35,353 nucleotides of DNA, taken from NCBI GenBank assembly GCA_013820875.1, contig JACDHS010000045.1, forward strand, positions 1-35,353, given 5' to 3'. Made by a program: the position numbers and the translations under genes. The notes below the pieces were generated by a model. It worked only from the letters and a program-made list of their open reading frames with translations, made no database searches and had not been told where the DNA came from. Shown here piece by piece: positions 1 through 7,445 of this stretch (position 1 is the first letter of the stretch; every line of letters starts with the position of its first letter). This DNA is from Verrucomicrobiota bacterium (lineage in GTDB: Bacteria > Verrucomicrobiota > Verrucomicrobiia > Limisphaerales > JACDHS01).

Positions 1-1
1 C

Positions 2-106
2 ATTGGGCGCAAGGCTGACGGAATGCCAGGCTGGCTGACCATCTGGCGTGGCTGGCAGCGACTCATTTGGATGTGCGAAGGATTAGAAAGCCTTAAGGTA
101 AACTAA
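2..106 (+). CDS. IS4-family transposase, C-terminal fragment (runs off left edge)
   Basis: The reading frame is open from the window edge to the TAA at 104-106 and encodes the last 34 residues of a DDE transposase. The motifs GRKADGMPGW and IWRGWQRL match the C-terminal dimerisation segment common to Tn5/IS4-type transposases (consensus like GRKxDGxPGxxTxWRGxQRL). The catalytic core would lie outside the window. The insertion sequence end must lie shortly after the stop, probably within about 50 bases, where the sequence reads gatgtgggtaatgacaag; I cannot fix the terminal inverted repeat without the other end. The element flanks, and probably interrupts, the gene on the opposite strand downstream of the McrB-like ATPase. 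Family assignment is from motif recall and covers only 34 residues. Confidence 0.7.
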   Translation: MGRKADGMPGWLTIWRGWQRLIWMCEGLESLKVN

Positions 107-376
107 AAAGATGTGGGTAATGACAAGCTCTTCAGTGTTGTGTTCGTATTCCCGGTGAGGGAATCGAAATACAAGACGGGAGGATTCAAATTGCAGGACA
201 GCTGCTTTCTGAATAAAAGGCCAAACGTTTCCCGCATTATTTTGGTTTCTCCCTCCACGCCTCACTTCCAGGTATGGGCCACACATTCCTTTGGTGAAAA
301 TGCCGTCTTTTATCCGGTGGACCGTATTGTCCACCAAAGTGCCGTCAGCAAGAATTTCGCTCAGAGGTTTACTCAC
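83..376 (-). CDS. Hypothetical protein, probably truncated by the neighbouring IS element
   Basis: The frame begins at the stop codon of the McrB-like gene: a GTG at 376 overlaps its stop by 8 bases, and a TTG at 385 is the alternative start. Such coupling is typical of a true downstream partner gene. About 97 residues are encoded. The last 15 or so (ITHIFLVYLKAF region) are read from sequence belonging to the IS end and overlap the transposase stop, so the authentic part is roughly 80 residues and its remainder is missing. McrB-type ATPases usually have an McrC-like or DUF2357-type nuclease subunit directly behind them, but this N-terminal piece has no motif I can tie to either. I see no signal peptide or membrane segment. 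Truncation is an inference from position. Confidence 0.4.
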   Translation of the reverse strand: MSKPLSEILADGTLVDNTVHRIKDGIFTKGMCGPYLEVRRGGRNQNNAGNVWPFIQKAAVLQFESSRLVFRFPHREYEHNTEELVITHIFLVYLKAF

Positions 377-2108
377 GGATTCCAAACACCTTTTGGAATT
401 CTGGGATCAAAGTCTCCTCCCGCCCGGAACCACGCAAATACTCTTCCAGAAGTGGTCTGATCGAGTCGTCCCAGATTTTCTTACGTAATTCGGTTCGAGT
501 CAGCGCGGGCGAATAACGCAGGTTCATCAGATAAGCATGACCAATTTCGTAGTCGCCTCCTAAAATGTCGGTTTCCCTAATTCGTTTGTTCAGCGACTCC
601 AAGTCGTCGGCGAGTCCTACCCATGGACGAGAAGCATTCCCCGGTTGCGCGTCCCGTTGTTTCAGATGGTAGCGCAGGGCGGCGATGTCGGGATTGATGC
701 GTTCCCAGCGAAAACGACGGCGCAATGCCAGATCGAAGCTCTCCACGCTGCGATCGATGGTGTTCATCGTGCCGATAATATAGACATTATGTGGGATGAA
801 GAATTTAAACGCGCCATTGGTTGTTACGATGAGAGCGGTCGTAGCATCGTTCAGTGAGGCGTACTGCGTCGAGATCGCTCCTCCCACGCCGCGATATTCC
901 ATGCAATACATCAGTTCGCCAAGAACCCGGGATAGTTCGGCGCGATTAATTTCGTCGATAATGAAAAAGAACGGCGGAGTCACGTCCGATATTCTTTCTG
1001 AGTCCGGCAGGAATCGAATGCTTTCCCAGGAACGGTCTTTCAGTTGATGCCCAATGTAGGGTTTAAGCTGGCCCACGGTGAGATAGCCCCAGTTTTTTGC
1101 GAGCTCTGGCCCCTTCTCGGGAATCTTACAAACCTCAACCTCCCAGAGACCGGCACGTCGGCAGAATTCCTTGAAGATTCCATTGTGAAGTGTGAGGCGA
1201 GACTGGCCGGATTGGGACAGCGTCGGACGCAGTCCCTCAATGAAGTCTTCGTAACCGAACGAAGGATGAAACTGCACCACCGCAGAGCACTGCTCGTAGG
1301 ATGGGCGAAGATAGGTGAGGTTGTATTTATCGGACCAAATATCGAACTGTAATCGCGTCACTTGGCGGGCTGTGAACGTTTTCCCGGTGCCCGGAGCGCC
1401 ATATTTGATCACCTGCTTTTTCAGAGAGAACGGGTTATAGATGTTCTCGTAGAGGTACCAAACAAAGATGCTAAGCAGATGTTGGTCTGTTTTTTCCTCG
1501 CGGAGGTCATCTGCAAAGGCGTCATGGAGAAAGGTCATCAACTGAACATTTCTATCAAACCAATCTGCATTCGCATTCGTATGTGCCGGCAGAAGCCCCT
1601 CGCAAACTAACCACGAATATACGGTATCGAAATATTCTGTGTTAGCGGTGCTAGAAACGTCCTGTCGGCAAGCTGCTAGTGTCCGGTTAATCAGCAGCGG
1701 ATTCCGATTCCCGCCATGTTTAATTCGCGCAGTTTCCCACGCTTCGTTGAACTGATCAAAGTTCCCTCGCGAAGGTTCCTTAATCAAGGATGCCAGAGCA
1801 TTGACGAAATCTTGCTCAGCGATGAAGTGGCCGAAGTTTTCTAGGCTGAGTACAGATTGCCCTCGCGACGAGATTCCATTGCTTCTATCGAATAGTAGCC
1901 GTTTTGCGAACTCCTTCCATGGATCGCTTTCGTCTTTTAGAGACGTGTTCCGGTAGGTCGGTATCTCTTGGAGAGATTTGCCGGCTACCAATTCTTCTCT
2001 GACTGCTGCAACGTCCCGGGTCATAGCTTGGTAAGCTTCGTGCCACTCATCAATTTCGCCGCGGCAGTTCTTGATTAGGTAGGTATATAAGTTTTTGAGG
2101 CGGGACAT
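369..2108 (-). CDS. McrB-like AAA+ ATPase (AAA_5 type)
   Basis: A 579-residue NTPase of the McrB branch of AAA+ proteins, the motor of modification-dependent restriction complexes. The N-terminal 230 residues are a specificity or adaptor region without recognisable fold. The motor domain shows Walker A GAPGTGKT at 237-244, the McrB-typical segment VVQFHPSFGYEDFIEG from 277, Walker B IIDE at 383-386 followed by INRAELSRVLGELM, the McrB signature MNTIDRS at 448-454, and an arginine-rich stretch ALRRRFRW at 461-468. A C-terminal GGDYEIGHAYLM (517-528) is also usual in the family. In McrBC systems the ATPase drives an McrC nuclease. Here the following gene is a short, probably broken frame, so either the system is inactive or the nuclease role falls to the upstream Cas4/DEDD protein. 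It is last but one of the minus-strand gene set, 148 bases after the DUF2779 gene. Family call is secure; substrate unknown. Confidence 0.88.
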   Translation of the reverse strand: MSRLKNLYTYLIKNCRGEIDEWHEAYQAMTRDVAAVREELVAGKSLQEIPTYRNTSLKDESDPWKEFAKRLLFDRSNGISSRGQSVLSLENFGHFIAEQDFVNALASLIKEPSRGNFDQFNEAWETARIKHGGNRNPLLINRTLAACRQDVSSTANTEYFDTVYSWLVCEGLLPAHTNANADWFDRNVQLMTFLHDAFADDLREEKTDQHLLSIFVWYLYENIYNPFSLKKQVIKYGAPGTGKTFTARQVTRLQFDIWSDKYNLTYLRPSYEQCSAVVQFHPSFGYEDFIEGLRPTLSQSGQSRLTLHNGIFKEFCRRAGLWEVEVCKIPEKGPELAKNWGYLTVGQLKPYIGHQLKDRSWESIRFLPDSERISDVTPPFFFIIDEINRAELSRVLGELMYCMEYRGVGGAISTQYASLNDATTALIVTTNGAFKFFIPHNVYIIGTMNTIDRSVESFDLALRRRFRWERINPDIAALRYHLKQRDAQPGNASRPWVGLADDLESLNKRIRETDILGGDYEIGHAYLMNLRYSPALTRTELRKKIWDDSIRPLLEEYLRGSGREETLIPEFQKVFGIRE

Positions 2109-2256
2109 GATGAGCGTAAGAGGTTGCGATGCTGTCTTGGGCGTTTGTATTGAATTAGTCGAGATTGCCTGTCCAGTTTATAAATCGCCTATCTCAGAGT
2201 GTAGTCATTCTTTAGCGTTTACAAGACGACTCGGGATCGATTGTGGGATGTTTGCT

Positions 2257-3732
2257 TTACCTCGTTGTGAGTCGCTTCAGGGCATTTAGGATGTCGATCA
2301 TTCCAGAGGTGTCCAGTGTGCAATACTCTTCTAATGCACGTCGGATTCTTGCCCGTTCCGGGTCGTCGGGGGCCATCCCTAACGATTCTAGGAACTGTGA
2401 ACTCGCGCTACCTCCATCCTGTATTTCCAAATGGCTGTAGTTTTTGCCAGTCAGTGCGGGAAGCACAGCTTTCATTGAGGCGCTGCCTTTTTGCTCCGGG
2501 TGGTAGAAATGGAAGGCGCGGAAGGGCACCAGTAGATCAACGATTCGGTTCGAAATCCCCTCCAGCCATTGTTCGAGTCCTCCCATCTCGCTGCAGCACT
2601 CTCGCAATCGGGCTTTTTCGAAAGCTGCGTTGTAGGTCACGATGGAACCGGTTTCACCAAGCACCTCTTTCAATCTTCGCAGGAACGAGGGTCTGGGATC
2701 TTCAACGCCGTCGGCTAAAAACATGTAGTGCTCCGGTTCCGCCGTTTCATTTCTCAATATGTGCAGTGAAAACTGAAATGGCACCTGCTGGTAGGGTTTC
2801 ACTCCATCATAGAGTGGGATAGCGTTGCTGAACGTTTCGAAATCCAGAAAATAGAGAGGATATATGAGCCCCTGGAGAAAAGCAGCGATCGAGGTTGGTT
2901 CCACATATGGAGTTCCCGTAATTGTGCTAATCCGCTGGATCGATTGTTTGCTGCTCAACCCGAAATCCTCGGGTATATCTTTGATGTCTAATACACCTTG
3001 ATTAAAGAGAGTTGTCTTTTTCTCTCCACCGCGAACTAGGGTGAAGACATTGTGTGCCGGTAGAAACGCCCAACAACGATCAGTTAGCGGGCACTGGTAG
3101 GGATTGGAACAGTGATCGCCTACAATGATTTCGGGACATTGTGCCGCAGAGATAGTTCGATGCATGGAGCTAACCTGCTGGCTGATCTGCGGGAGGAGTG
3201 CCGTTACCTGTTCAGTAACGTCGACCCGGGTGAAGAGTTCCTGAGGATTGATGGCTCCGCGTTTTACGAATTCGTTGTTAATATGCAGTATGAATGCCTT
3301 GGCTATGTTCAAGCCTGCACCCGCGTAAACAAACCACTGAAACGCCAGATCATTCAAGTGAACTTCTTTTACGCTCGTTGAGCTTTTTACCTCCAGTATG
3401 TTCCACGAGTGTAGATCTGCGGGTTCGAGGATGTCCGCCGAGGCGAATGCATCCTTGTAACTGATTGACGCCTCAAAGATCGGTAACGGGCCCTGAAGCA
3501 GGTTTTTCGTACAGCCCACAACTGCGCTAAAGTCCAGCCCACCGCTCCTTGCATCTATTCCGTTCGGGAACAAGGATCGGGCCATTGCTGTTACTTCGTT
3601 GCCCTGGTCCAAAATCGCTGAGGTTCGAGCATCGAGTTCTGCGAATTGTTCTCGGGCATTATAAAGGGACCAGAGCAGTTTGCTGCACTGGAGTCCCGAC
3701 ATGAATTTAGATTTAGTGATGATGGGCGGCAT
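2257..3732 (-). CDS. DUF2779 protein: Cas4-like Fe-S nuclease fused to a DEDD exonuclease domain
   Basis: A 491-residue two-nuclease protein. The N-terminal half has the plan of a Cas4/RecB-type PD-(D/E)XK nuclease: GLQC with Cys16, a glutamate in IFEAS (87), Asp100 in SADIL, the E-x-K pair in LEVK (114-116), and a cysteine cluster Cys208, Cys214 and Cys220. Together with Cys16 these four could hold a 4Fe-4S cluster. The C-terminal DUF2779 half carries DEDD exonuclease residues: D297-F-E299-T, TYNAAFE near 366-372, IVDLL with Asp399, and Y470 followed by Asp474. Both sets look intact. The gene lies 48 bases downstream of the ADP-ribosylglycohydrolase gene and upstream of the McrB-like ATPase, all on one strand, which suggests a joint nuclease/motor role. 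Residue roles come from family knowledge; metal and Fe-S binding are inferred. Confidence 0.82.
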   Translation of the reverse strand: MPPIITKSKFMSGLQCSKLLWSLYNAREQFAELDARTSAILDQGNEVTAMARSLFPNGIDARSGGLDFSAVVGCTKNLLQGPLPIFEASISYKDAFASADILEPADLHSWNILEVKSSTSVKEVHLNDLAFQWFVYAGAGLNIAKAFILHINNEFVKRGAINPQELFTRVDVTEQVTALLPQISQQVSSMHRTISAAQCPEIIVGDHCSNPYQCPLTDRCWAFLPAHNVFTLVRGGEKKTTLFNQGVLDIKDIPEDFGLSSKQSIQRISTITGTPYVEPTSIAAFLQGLIYPLYFLDFETFSNAIPLYDGVKPYQQVPFQFSLHILRNETAEPEHYMFLADGVEDPRPSFLRRLKEVLGETGSIVTYNAAFEKARLRECCSEMGGLEQWLEGISNRIVDLLVPFRAFHFYHPEQKGSASMKAVLPALTGKNYSHLEIQDGGSASSQFLESLGMAPDDPERARIRRALEEYCTLDTSGMIDILNALKRLTTR

Positions 3733-3780
3733 TGTTCTTGGGTGACTTGATTAAGATTATCGGACTTGCATTGCCAGTAT

Positions 3781-4716
3781 CTACCTACCTAGTACAGCAG
3801 AATTAGCTAAATCATCAGCCATTCTCATTATTTCGTTCAAATCGGTTATCTTCTTTCGCCATCCTTCCGGAATGTTCTCCAGACCGTGGTAAGCACCGGC
3901 GAGTTGCCCATACACAGCCGCAGTTGTATCTGCATCTTCTCCAAGATTTACAGCCGCCAAGCAACCTTCCTTGAAGGATTCGGTAGTCGCGAACGCCCAC
4001 AACGCAGCTTCTAAGCTTTGAACCACATAGCCACTTCCGCGAATCTGGTTTACCGTTTTGTGACGGTAGGATCCATTCGCGATCTCAGCAATTTCGCTGC
4101 AAAGCGGTTTCGAGCCCCAGAGTCCGGGTGCAGGAGAATAATCAGGGGAAAGGAGAGCTTCCTTGGAACTACCTCTCAATGCTCCTACGATCAAAGCACT
4201 GAGATAGCGGCAGGCATCAATAGCAGTTCGGGCCTGGTGAGTGGTGCGGGAACTTTCGCCCGACAGGTGGATTGCCTGCTCAGGATTTGAGAAATAAAAC
4301 AAAGGCACAGGCGCTAGCCGCATGATCGATCCGTTCCCAGCAGAATGTGGATCAGTGGAGCCGGCAAACGGTTCTTTGAATTGCAGATACCGGGTGAGAG
4401 CACCCCGCACAGTATTCCCGATGTCGAAGCAACGTCCAGTGCTGCTCATGTAACCTTCACGCCACCAGCGCAAATATTTCTCCTGCTGATCACGAGCATC
4501 GAAGCCTCGACAATCAATTAAACTCTGAGCCAGGCATAACGCCATGGAGGTATCATCCGTCCATTGACCTGGCTTAAGTCCGAAGGGACCACCCCCGACC
4601 ATGTCAGTCACTGGAGTGAATGTACCTGGTGCCTGAAACTCGACGGTCGTTCCTACTGCGTCGCCGATGGCTAAGCCAACTAAAGCACCTCTAAAGCGTG
4701 ACTCAAGAGATGTCAT
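3781..4716 (-). CDS. ADP-ribosylglycohydrolase family protein (DraG/ARH type)
   Basis: A 311-residue member of the ADP-ribosyl-glycohydrolase family, binuclear-magnesium enzymes that remove ADP-ribose from proteins, nucleic acids or small molecules. The opening FRGALVGLAIGDAVGTTVEF, the metal ligand motif WTDDT (52-56), GNGSIMR (127-133) and the C-terminal GEDADTTA (259-266) are all present, so the active site looks complete. Its start overlaps the stop of the preceding 158-codon gene by 4 bases, which indicates translational coupling. In phage defense such enzymes act either as antidotes to ADP-ribosyltransferase toxins or as effectors on NAD-derived signals. No ADP-ribosyltransferase is recognisable beside it, so the substrate is open. 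Length is normal for the family (about 300). Confidence 0.9.
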   Translation of the reverse strand: MTSLESRFRGALVGLAIGDAVGTTVEFQAPGTFTPVTDMVGGGPFGLKPGQWTDDTSMALCLAQSLIDCRGFDARDQQEKYLRWWREGYMSSTGRCFDIGNTVRGALTRYLQFKEPFAGSTDPHSAGNGSIMRLAPVPLFYFSNPEQAIHLSGESSRTTHQARTAIDACRYLSALIVGALRGSSKEALLSPDYSPAPGLWGSKPLCSEIAEIANGSYRHKTVNQIRGSGYVVQSLEAALWAFATTESFKEGCLAAVNLGEDADTTAAVYGQLAGAYHGLENIPEGWRKKITDLNEIMRMADDLANSAVLGR

Positions 4717-5189
4717 TGGGCCGATGTGTTGGGCGGCAGCAATTCGTCCAGGAAACTCGCCGAGGCTGGTTCGAGTTGCCGCACACTCCGAAGCGTTTGT
4801 TTATCGAGATGTGTATCGTCAACAAAGCGAAGCGTTTTGCTTTTCGATGAGGTGATAAATCGCAGTCGCTTCGCCACTTTCACTGGAACCTCTAAGGTAA
4901 AATCCTTAGGTGTGGCTGTGGATGCGAGGATATGCTCTTCTGCATTCCACAGGTCATCAATGCCCAGCAGTTTTTCAGCTTCTTTTTTGCTGCACACGCG
5001 ATCAACAACCATACGTCCGAGGAGAAAGAGCCGGCCTGCCTGAATCGTCAGCACGCAAATGGAGTCGCCGGGACTCGCGCCTCGTTTTCGAAACTGGTTT
5101 CCAGCCGTATGGCCAAGGGGCTCACCTTGCTGCTTGGAATGGGTTTTCCACGTCTCGTTGCTCCAATAGTGGGTAAAGAATTTCTTCAT
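4713..5189 (-). CDS. Conserved hypothetical protein, coupled to the ADP-ribosylglycohydrolase
   Basis: A 158-residue soluble protein that I cannot place in a named family with confidence. The first half (FFTHYWSNETW, then GNQFRKRGASPGDSICVLTIQAGRLFLLGRMVVD) reads like a compact beta-barrel resembling PUA/EVE/ASCH-type domains, which bind modified bases or RNA; this is a fold impression only. The second half is charged and ends in a flexible proline/serine tail. It overlaps the next gene by 4 bases, which argues that the two products are made together. There is no signal peptide or transmembrane segment. It belongs to the minus-strand set headed by the VWA gene. Confidence 0.7.
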   Translation of the reverse strand: MKKFFTHYWSNETWKTHSKQQGEPLGHTAGNQFRKRGASPGDSICVLTIQAGRLFLLGRMVVDRVCSKKEAEKLLGIDDLWNAEEHILASTATPKDFTLEVPVKVAKRLRFITSSKSKTLRFVDDTHLDKQTLRSVRQLEPASASFLDELLPPNTSAQ

Positions 5190-5242
5190 GCAGTTCTAAA
5201 AAACGTTTCGAGTATCTGTTCAAGCGTTCGTAATCTATGTCT

Positions 5243-5758
5243 TCATCTCTTAAATCGGGATTCGACTGCTTCAAAGTATTCATTCCATTTTCCTCGATCT
5301 AATTCGAAGAAGAATGCTCGACGAACTTCTCGGGGGAGGTCCTTTGCTTTTTGCTCAACAAAACAGACAACGAATGAGCGCAGGCTAATGCCATTTCCTT
5401 CCAGTGACGCGGCGTTAATTGTTTGTTCGAGAATCGATTGTTGAGCATTTCGCAAACGCGTTATCTGATTGCTGAGTACACCAGCATGTGCATCACCTGA
5501 CGCGCAACTGGGATCAGTAGCGAAACGCAAGAGCAGGGGCACTCCTCTTGGAACAATTTCACTCACCGGAAGGGACGGTGAAACCGGTTGTTGCTCTAAT
5601 TCCTTCTTCAAACCTGGCCTGATGCAAACCGCGGTATGTTCTTCTCGCCAACGTTCGGGATAGTATTTGCCACAAGCTGAACAGGCGACCAGGAATGGTC
5701 CTCGAACCTTTGCTGAGGCTCTTGCCCGTCCAATTTCATAGCTTAAGTCCCCATCCAT
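5243..5758 (-). CDS. Hypothetical protein with a C2HC zinc-finger-like motif
   Basis: A 171-residue protein of unknown function. Near the N-terminus Cys26-X2-Cys29, His41 and Cys45 (CSACGKYYPERW, then EEHTAVC) form a C2HC arrangement likely to bind zinc. A proline-rich linker follows (about 50-75), then a mostly helical, charged C-terminal region with QITRLRNAQQSILEQTI and REVRRAFFFELDRGKWNEYFEAVESRF. It starts 2 bases after the stop of the VWA gene and precedes the 158-codon gene by 53 bases, so it is almost certainly cotranscribed with both. It may be an adaptor for the VWA protein; that role is a guess from position. Confidence 0.65.
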   Translation of the reverse strand: MDGDLSYEIGRARASAKVRGPFLVACSACGKYYPERWREEHTAVCIRPGLKKELEQQPVSPSLPVSEIVPRGVPLLLRFATDPSCASGDAHAGVLSNQITRLRNAQQSILEQTINAASLEGNGISLRSFVVCFVEQKAKDLPREVRRAFFFELDRGKWNEYFEAVESRFKR

Positions 5759-5760
5759 GA

Positions 5761-7119
5761 TCAGATCGGTTCGTTCGTGTCTCCGGGTTGTTGAGGTGGC
5801 CGACGCCGTGGACGCTTGAAACTGGGTGCTTCTTCATTGGAGGTCCAGAGGTCTTCCGAACTCATCTTCCCAAGACTTTCGAGCCGATACTTGGTGCCTT
5901 TGCGCTCGCGTTCCGACCATTCTCCCTCCCGTAGCTTCTGCAATAGCTTTTCCAGTTGCACGAGGGCTTCACAAATCATCTCTACCGATCCGTATTCCTT
6001 AAGGCTCGCGATTGCTCCCTCGAGAAGTCGAATTGCTTCGGTCTGCTTCCCTTTATCCATCTGCTCCATCACTTCCTGCATCACCTTGCCAGCTGTTTGC
6101 ATCGCCACCCACGGCACGACTTCTGCGTGGACTCTCACGTCTTCAGGGTTCTGGGTCGCTTGAATCCGAATTACCTGGGTGATTGTTCTTGAAGCCACTT
6201 CAGCCTGGCCAATTTCATCAAAGGCCAATTCCATCTCAATGAGACGTTCACCTTCAATACTGAATGCTGGTTTGTTTTGGATGGAGGGCAGGGGGAGAAC
6301 ACTGAGGGTGAAGCATACAATACGCGTTTCACCGCTTACCAGGTCACCCATCGCAATTTCGGTTCGTCCATCCGGCAATTCAACCATCGGATAGTTACCC
6401 AGAAGGACTGCGGCATCGCAGAATTCTAAGCGTTTGAACCTTAATCGAAGGTTCTGCACTGATAGCTTCTGGAGACCTTCAAGTTCAGCTTCGAAAATTG
6501 CGGGGAGCTTTTCCGCTGAGTCGGCGTCATAAAACTGCCCACCAGTGACTTTGGCTAAATCAGCCATCAAGTCCTCATTATAACCATCCCCGAAACCCAG
6601 ACAGGAAGTGCGGATGCGATCCCTCTCAAGGCCAGCCGCTACGACTTGCTTTACAATGGGTGGATCAACAATGCCTACGTTGAGGTGCCCATCGCTTAAG
6701 AGAAGAAGGCGTCTAGTAGCTTCAGTTGGGGCTTTCTTTAATTCATCGCGACCCAACATCCAGCCTCCCGTTAAATTGGTGCTCCCTGCGTCTGTTATTT
6801 CGGCAATAATACGGAGCCACTCATCTTTCTTTGCCGCCGCAGGCTGTAGCGGAATAAGCGTTTGGGCTTCGTCGGCAAAAACAACCAAGCTGAAATGATC
6901 TTCCGGTCGGAGGTTCCGGACGGCTAGTTGTGCTGCCTCTTTAGCACGTTTCAGCGGTTCCCCAGCCATCGAGCCGCTGTGATCAATCACTGCATTGAAT
7001 GCGGCTGGCTTTGGACGGTTGTTGGTGACTGAAGCCGCTTCAAATTTCACTGCAAAGTGAACTGGTCGTGCGTGGTTGGCGAGGATCGTTTGGTAATCCA
7101 AATAAGTGTCTATTTTCAT
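5761..7119 (-). CDS. VWA-domain protein (Mg-dependent MIDAS), first gene of the minus-strand unit
   Basis: About 452 residues from the ATG at 7119. The frame extends to a TTG at 7203, but the extra 28 residues look non-coding and the VWA/VIT-like fold begins right after the ATG. An intact MIDAS is seen: D46-H-S48-G-S50, the threonine loop in GSTNLTGG, and the aspartate loop LLLLSDGHLNVG. After the VWA domain come a beta-rich region (about 220-320), a helical segment rich in Glu and Lys (about 335-410), and a basic proline-rich tail (PSFKRPRRRPPQQPG). There is no signal peptide or transmembrane segment, so the protein is cytoplasmic. VWA proteins commonly partner MoxR/McrB-type AAA+ ATPases, and one lies at the far end of this gene set. 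The gene is transcribed divergently from the Wadjet operon and likely leads the operon 369-7119. Confidence 0.85.
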   Translation of the reverse strand: MKIDTYLDYQTILANHARPVHFAVKFEAASVTNNRPKPAAFNAVIDHSGSMAGEPLKRAKEAAQLAVRNLRPEDHFSLVVFADEAQTLIPLQPAAAKKDEWLRIIAEITDAGSTNLTGGWMLGRDELKKAPTEATRRLLLLSDGHLNVGIVDPPIVKQVVAAGLERDRIRTSCLGFGDGYNEDLMADLAKVTGGQFYDADSAEKLPAIFEAELEGLQKLSVQNLRLRFKRLEFCDAAVLLGNYPMVELPDGRTEIAMGDLVSGETRIVCFTLSVLPLPSIQNKPAFSIEGERLIEMELAFDEIGQAEVASRTITQVIRIQATQNPEDVRVHAEVVPWVAMQTAGKVMQEVMEQMDKGKQTEAIRLLEGAIASLKEYGSVEMICEALVQLEKLLQKLREGEWSERERKGTKYRLESLGKMSSEDLWTSNEEAPSFKRPRRRPPQQPGDTNEPI

Positions 7120-7425
7120 GCCCGCAGGGTTGGTTGATGCACTTAGTTCTACACGTCCCCGAATCCGATGTCTACAAGTCAGGAAAAACCTGTGATTTAC
7201 CAACTAATGGGCTTGCACGGCTTGGTAGAAGTAAGCTTCTTTAATAACGACTCAGCTCACCTGCCCTCGCGGGGGGTATTTGAATCTTTGCAGGTAGAGG
7301 ACGGAGTATGTTCTTGCGCGAATGCCGTTTTTGGATAAGCATCTTGCATCTCACAGACAACATGAAAGCGGCGACTTTCACCTACGATATGGCGTCTCTG
7401 CCCGTTGCTTCTGGAAACCAAACAG
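7120..7425. promoter_or_regulatory. Divergent intergenic region between the VWA unit and Wadjet
   Basis: This stretch must hold promoters for both divergent transcripts. A short hairpin lies at 7227-7240 (AGAAG, loop TAAG, CTTCT), followed by a T-rich run. I see no convincing -35/-10 pair on either strand; TTGAAT at about 7280 is the nearest to a -35. A good ribosome site (GGAG five bases before ATG 7308) opens a 45-codon frame on the plus strand, described separately. No repeat array or operator with long dyad symmetry is apparent. Confidence 0.35.
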
Positions 7426-7445
7426 ATGCTTTTTCATTTCGATGA
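7308..7445 (+). CDS. Possible 45-residue leader peptide overlapping the start of jetA
   Basis: An ATG with a well placed GGAG opens a 45-residue frame that ends at the TGA in 7443-7445, about 20 bases inside jetA if that gene starts at 7426. Because jetA itself lacks a strong ribosome site, translation of this leader could feed ribosomes to jetA. The peptide has no recognisable domain. It may be only chance, since the same bases encode nothing else upstream of 7405. Confidence is low. Confidence 0.2.
   Translation: MFLRECRFWISILHLTDNMKAATFTYDMASLPVASGNQTDAFSFR

Noticed and set aside
113-488. Plus-strand frames over the end of the McrB-like gene
   Set aside because: They are antisense to the ATPase and the coupled downstream frame, and their products look random.
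2316-2822. 168-codon plus-strand frame
   Set aside because: It lies wholly antisense to the DUF2779 gene, and its Arg/Cys-rich composition is that of a shadow frame.
7120-7203. N-terminal extension of the VWA protein to a TTG start
   Set aside because: The VWA-type fold begins at the ATG at 7119; the extra 28 residues (with HRFFLTCRHRIRGR) look non-coding.
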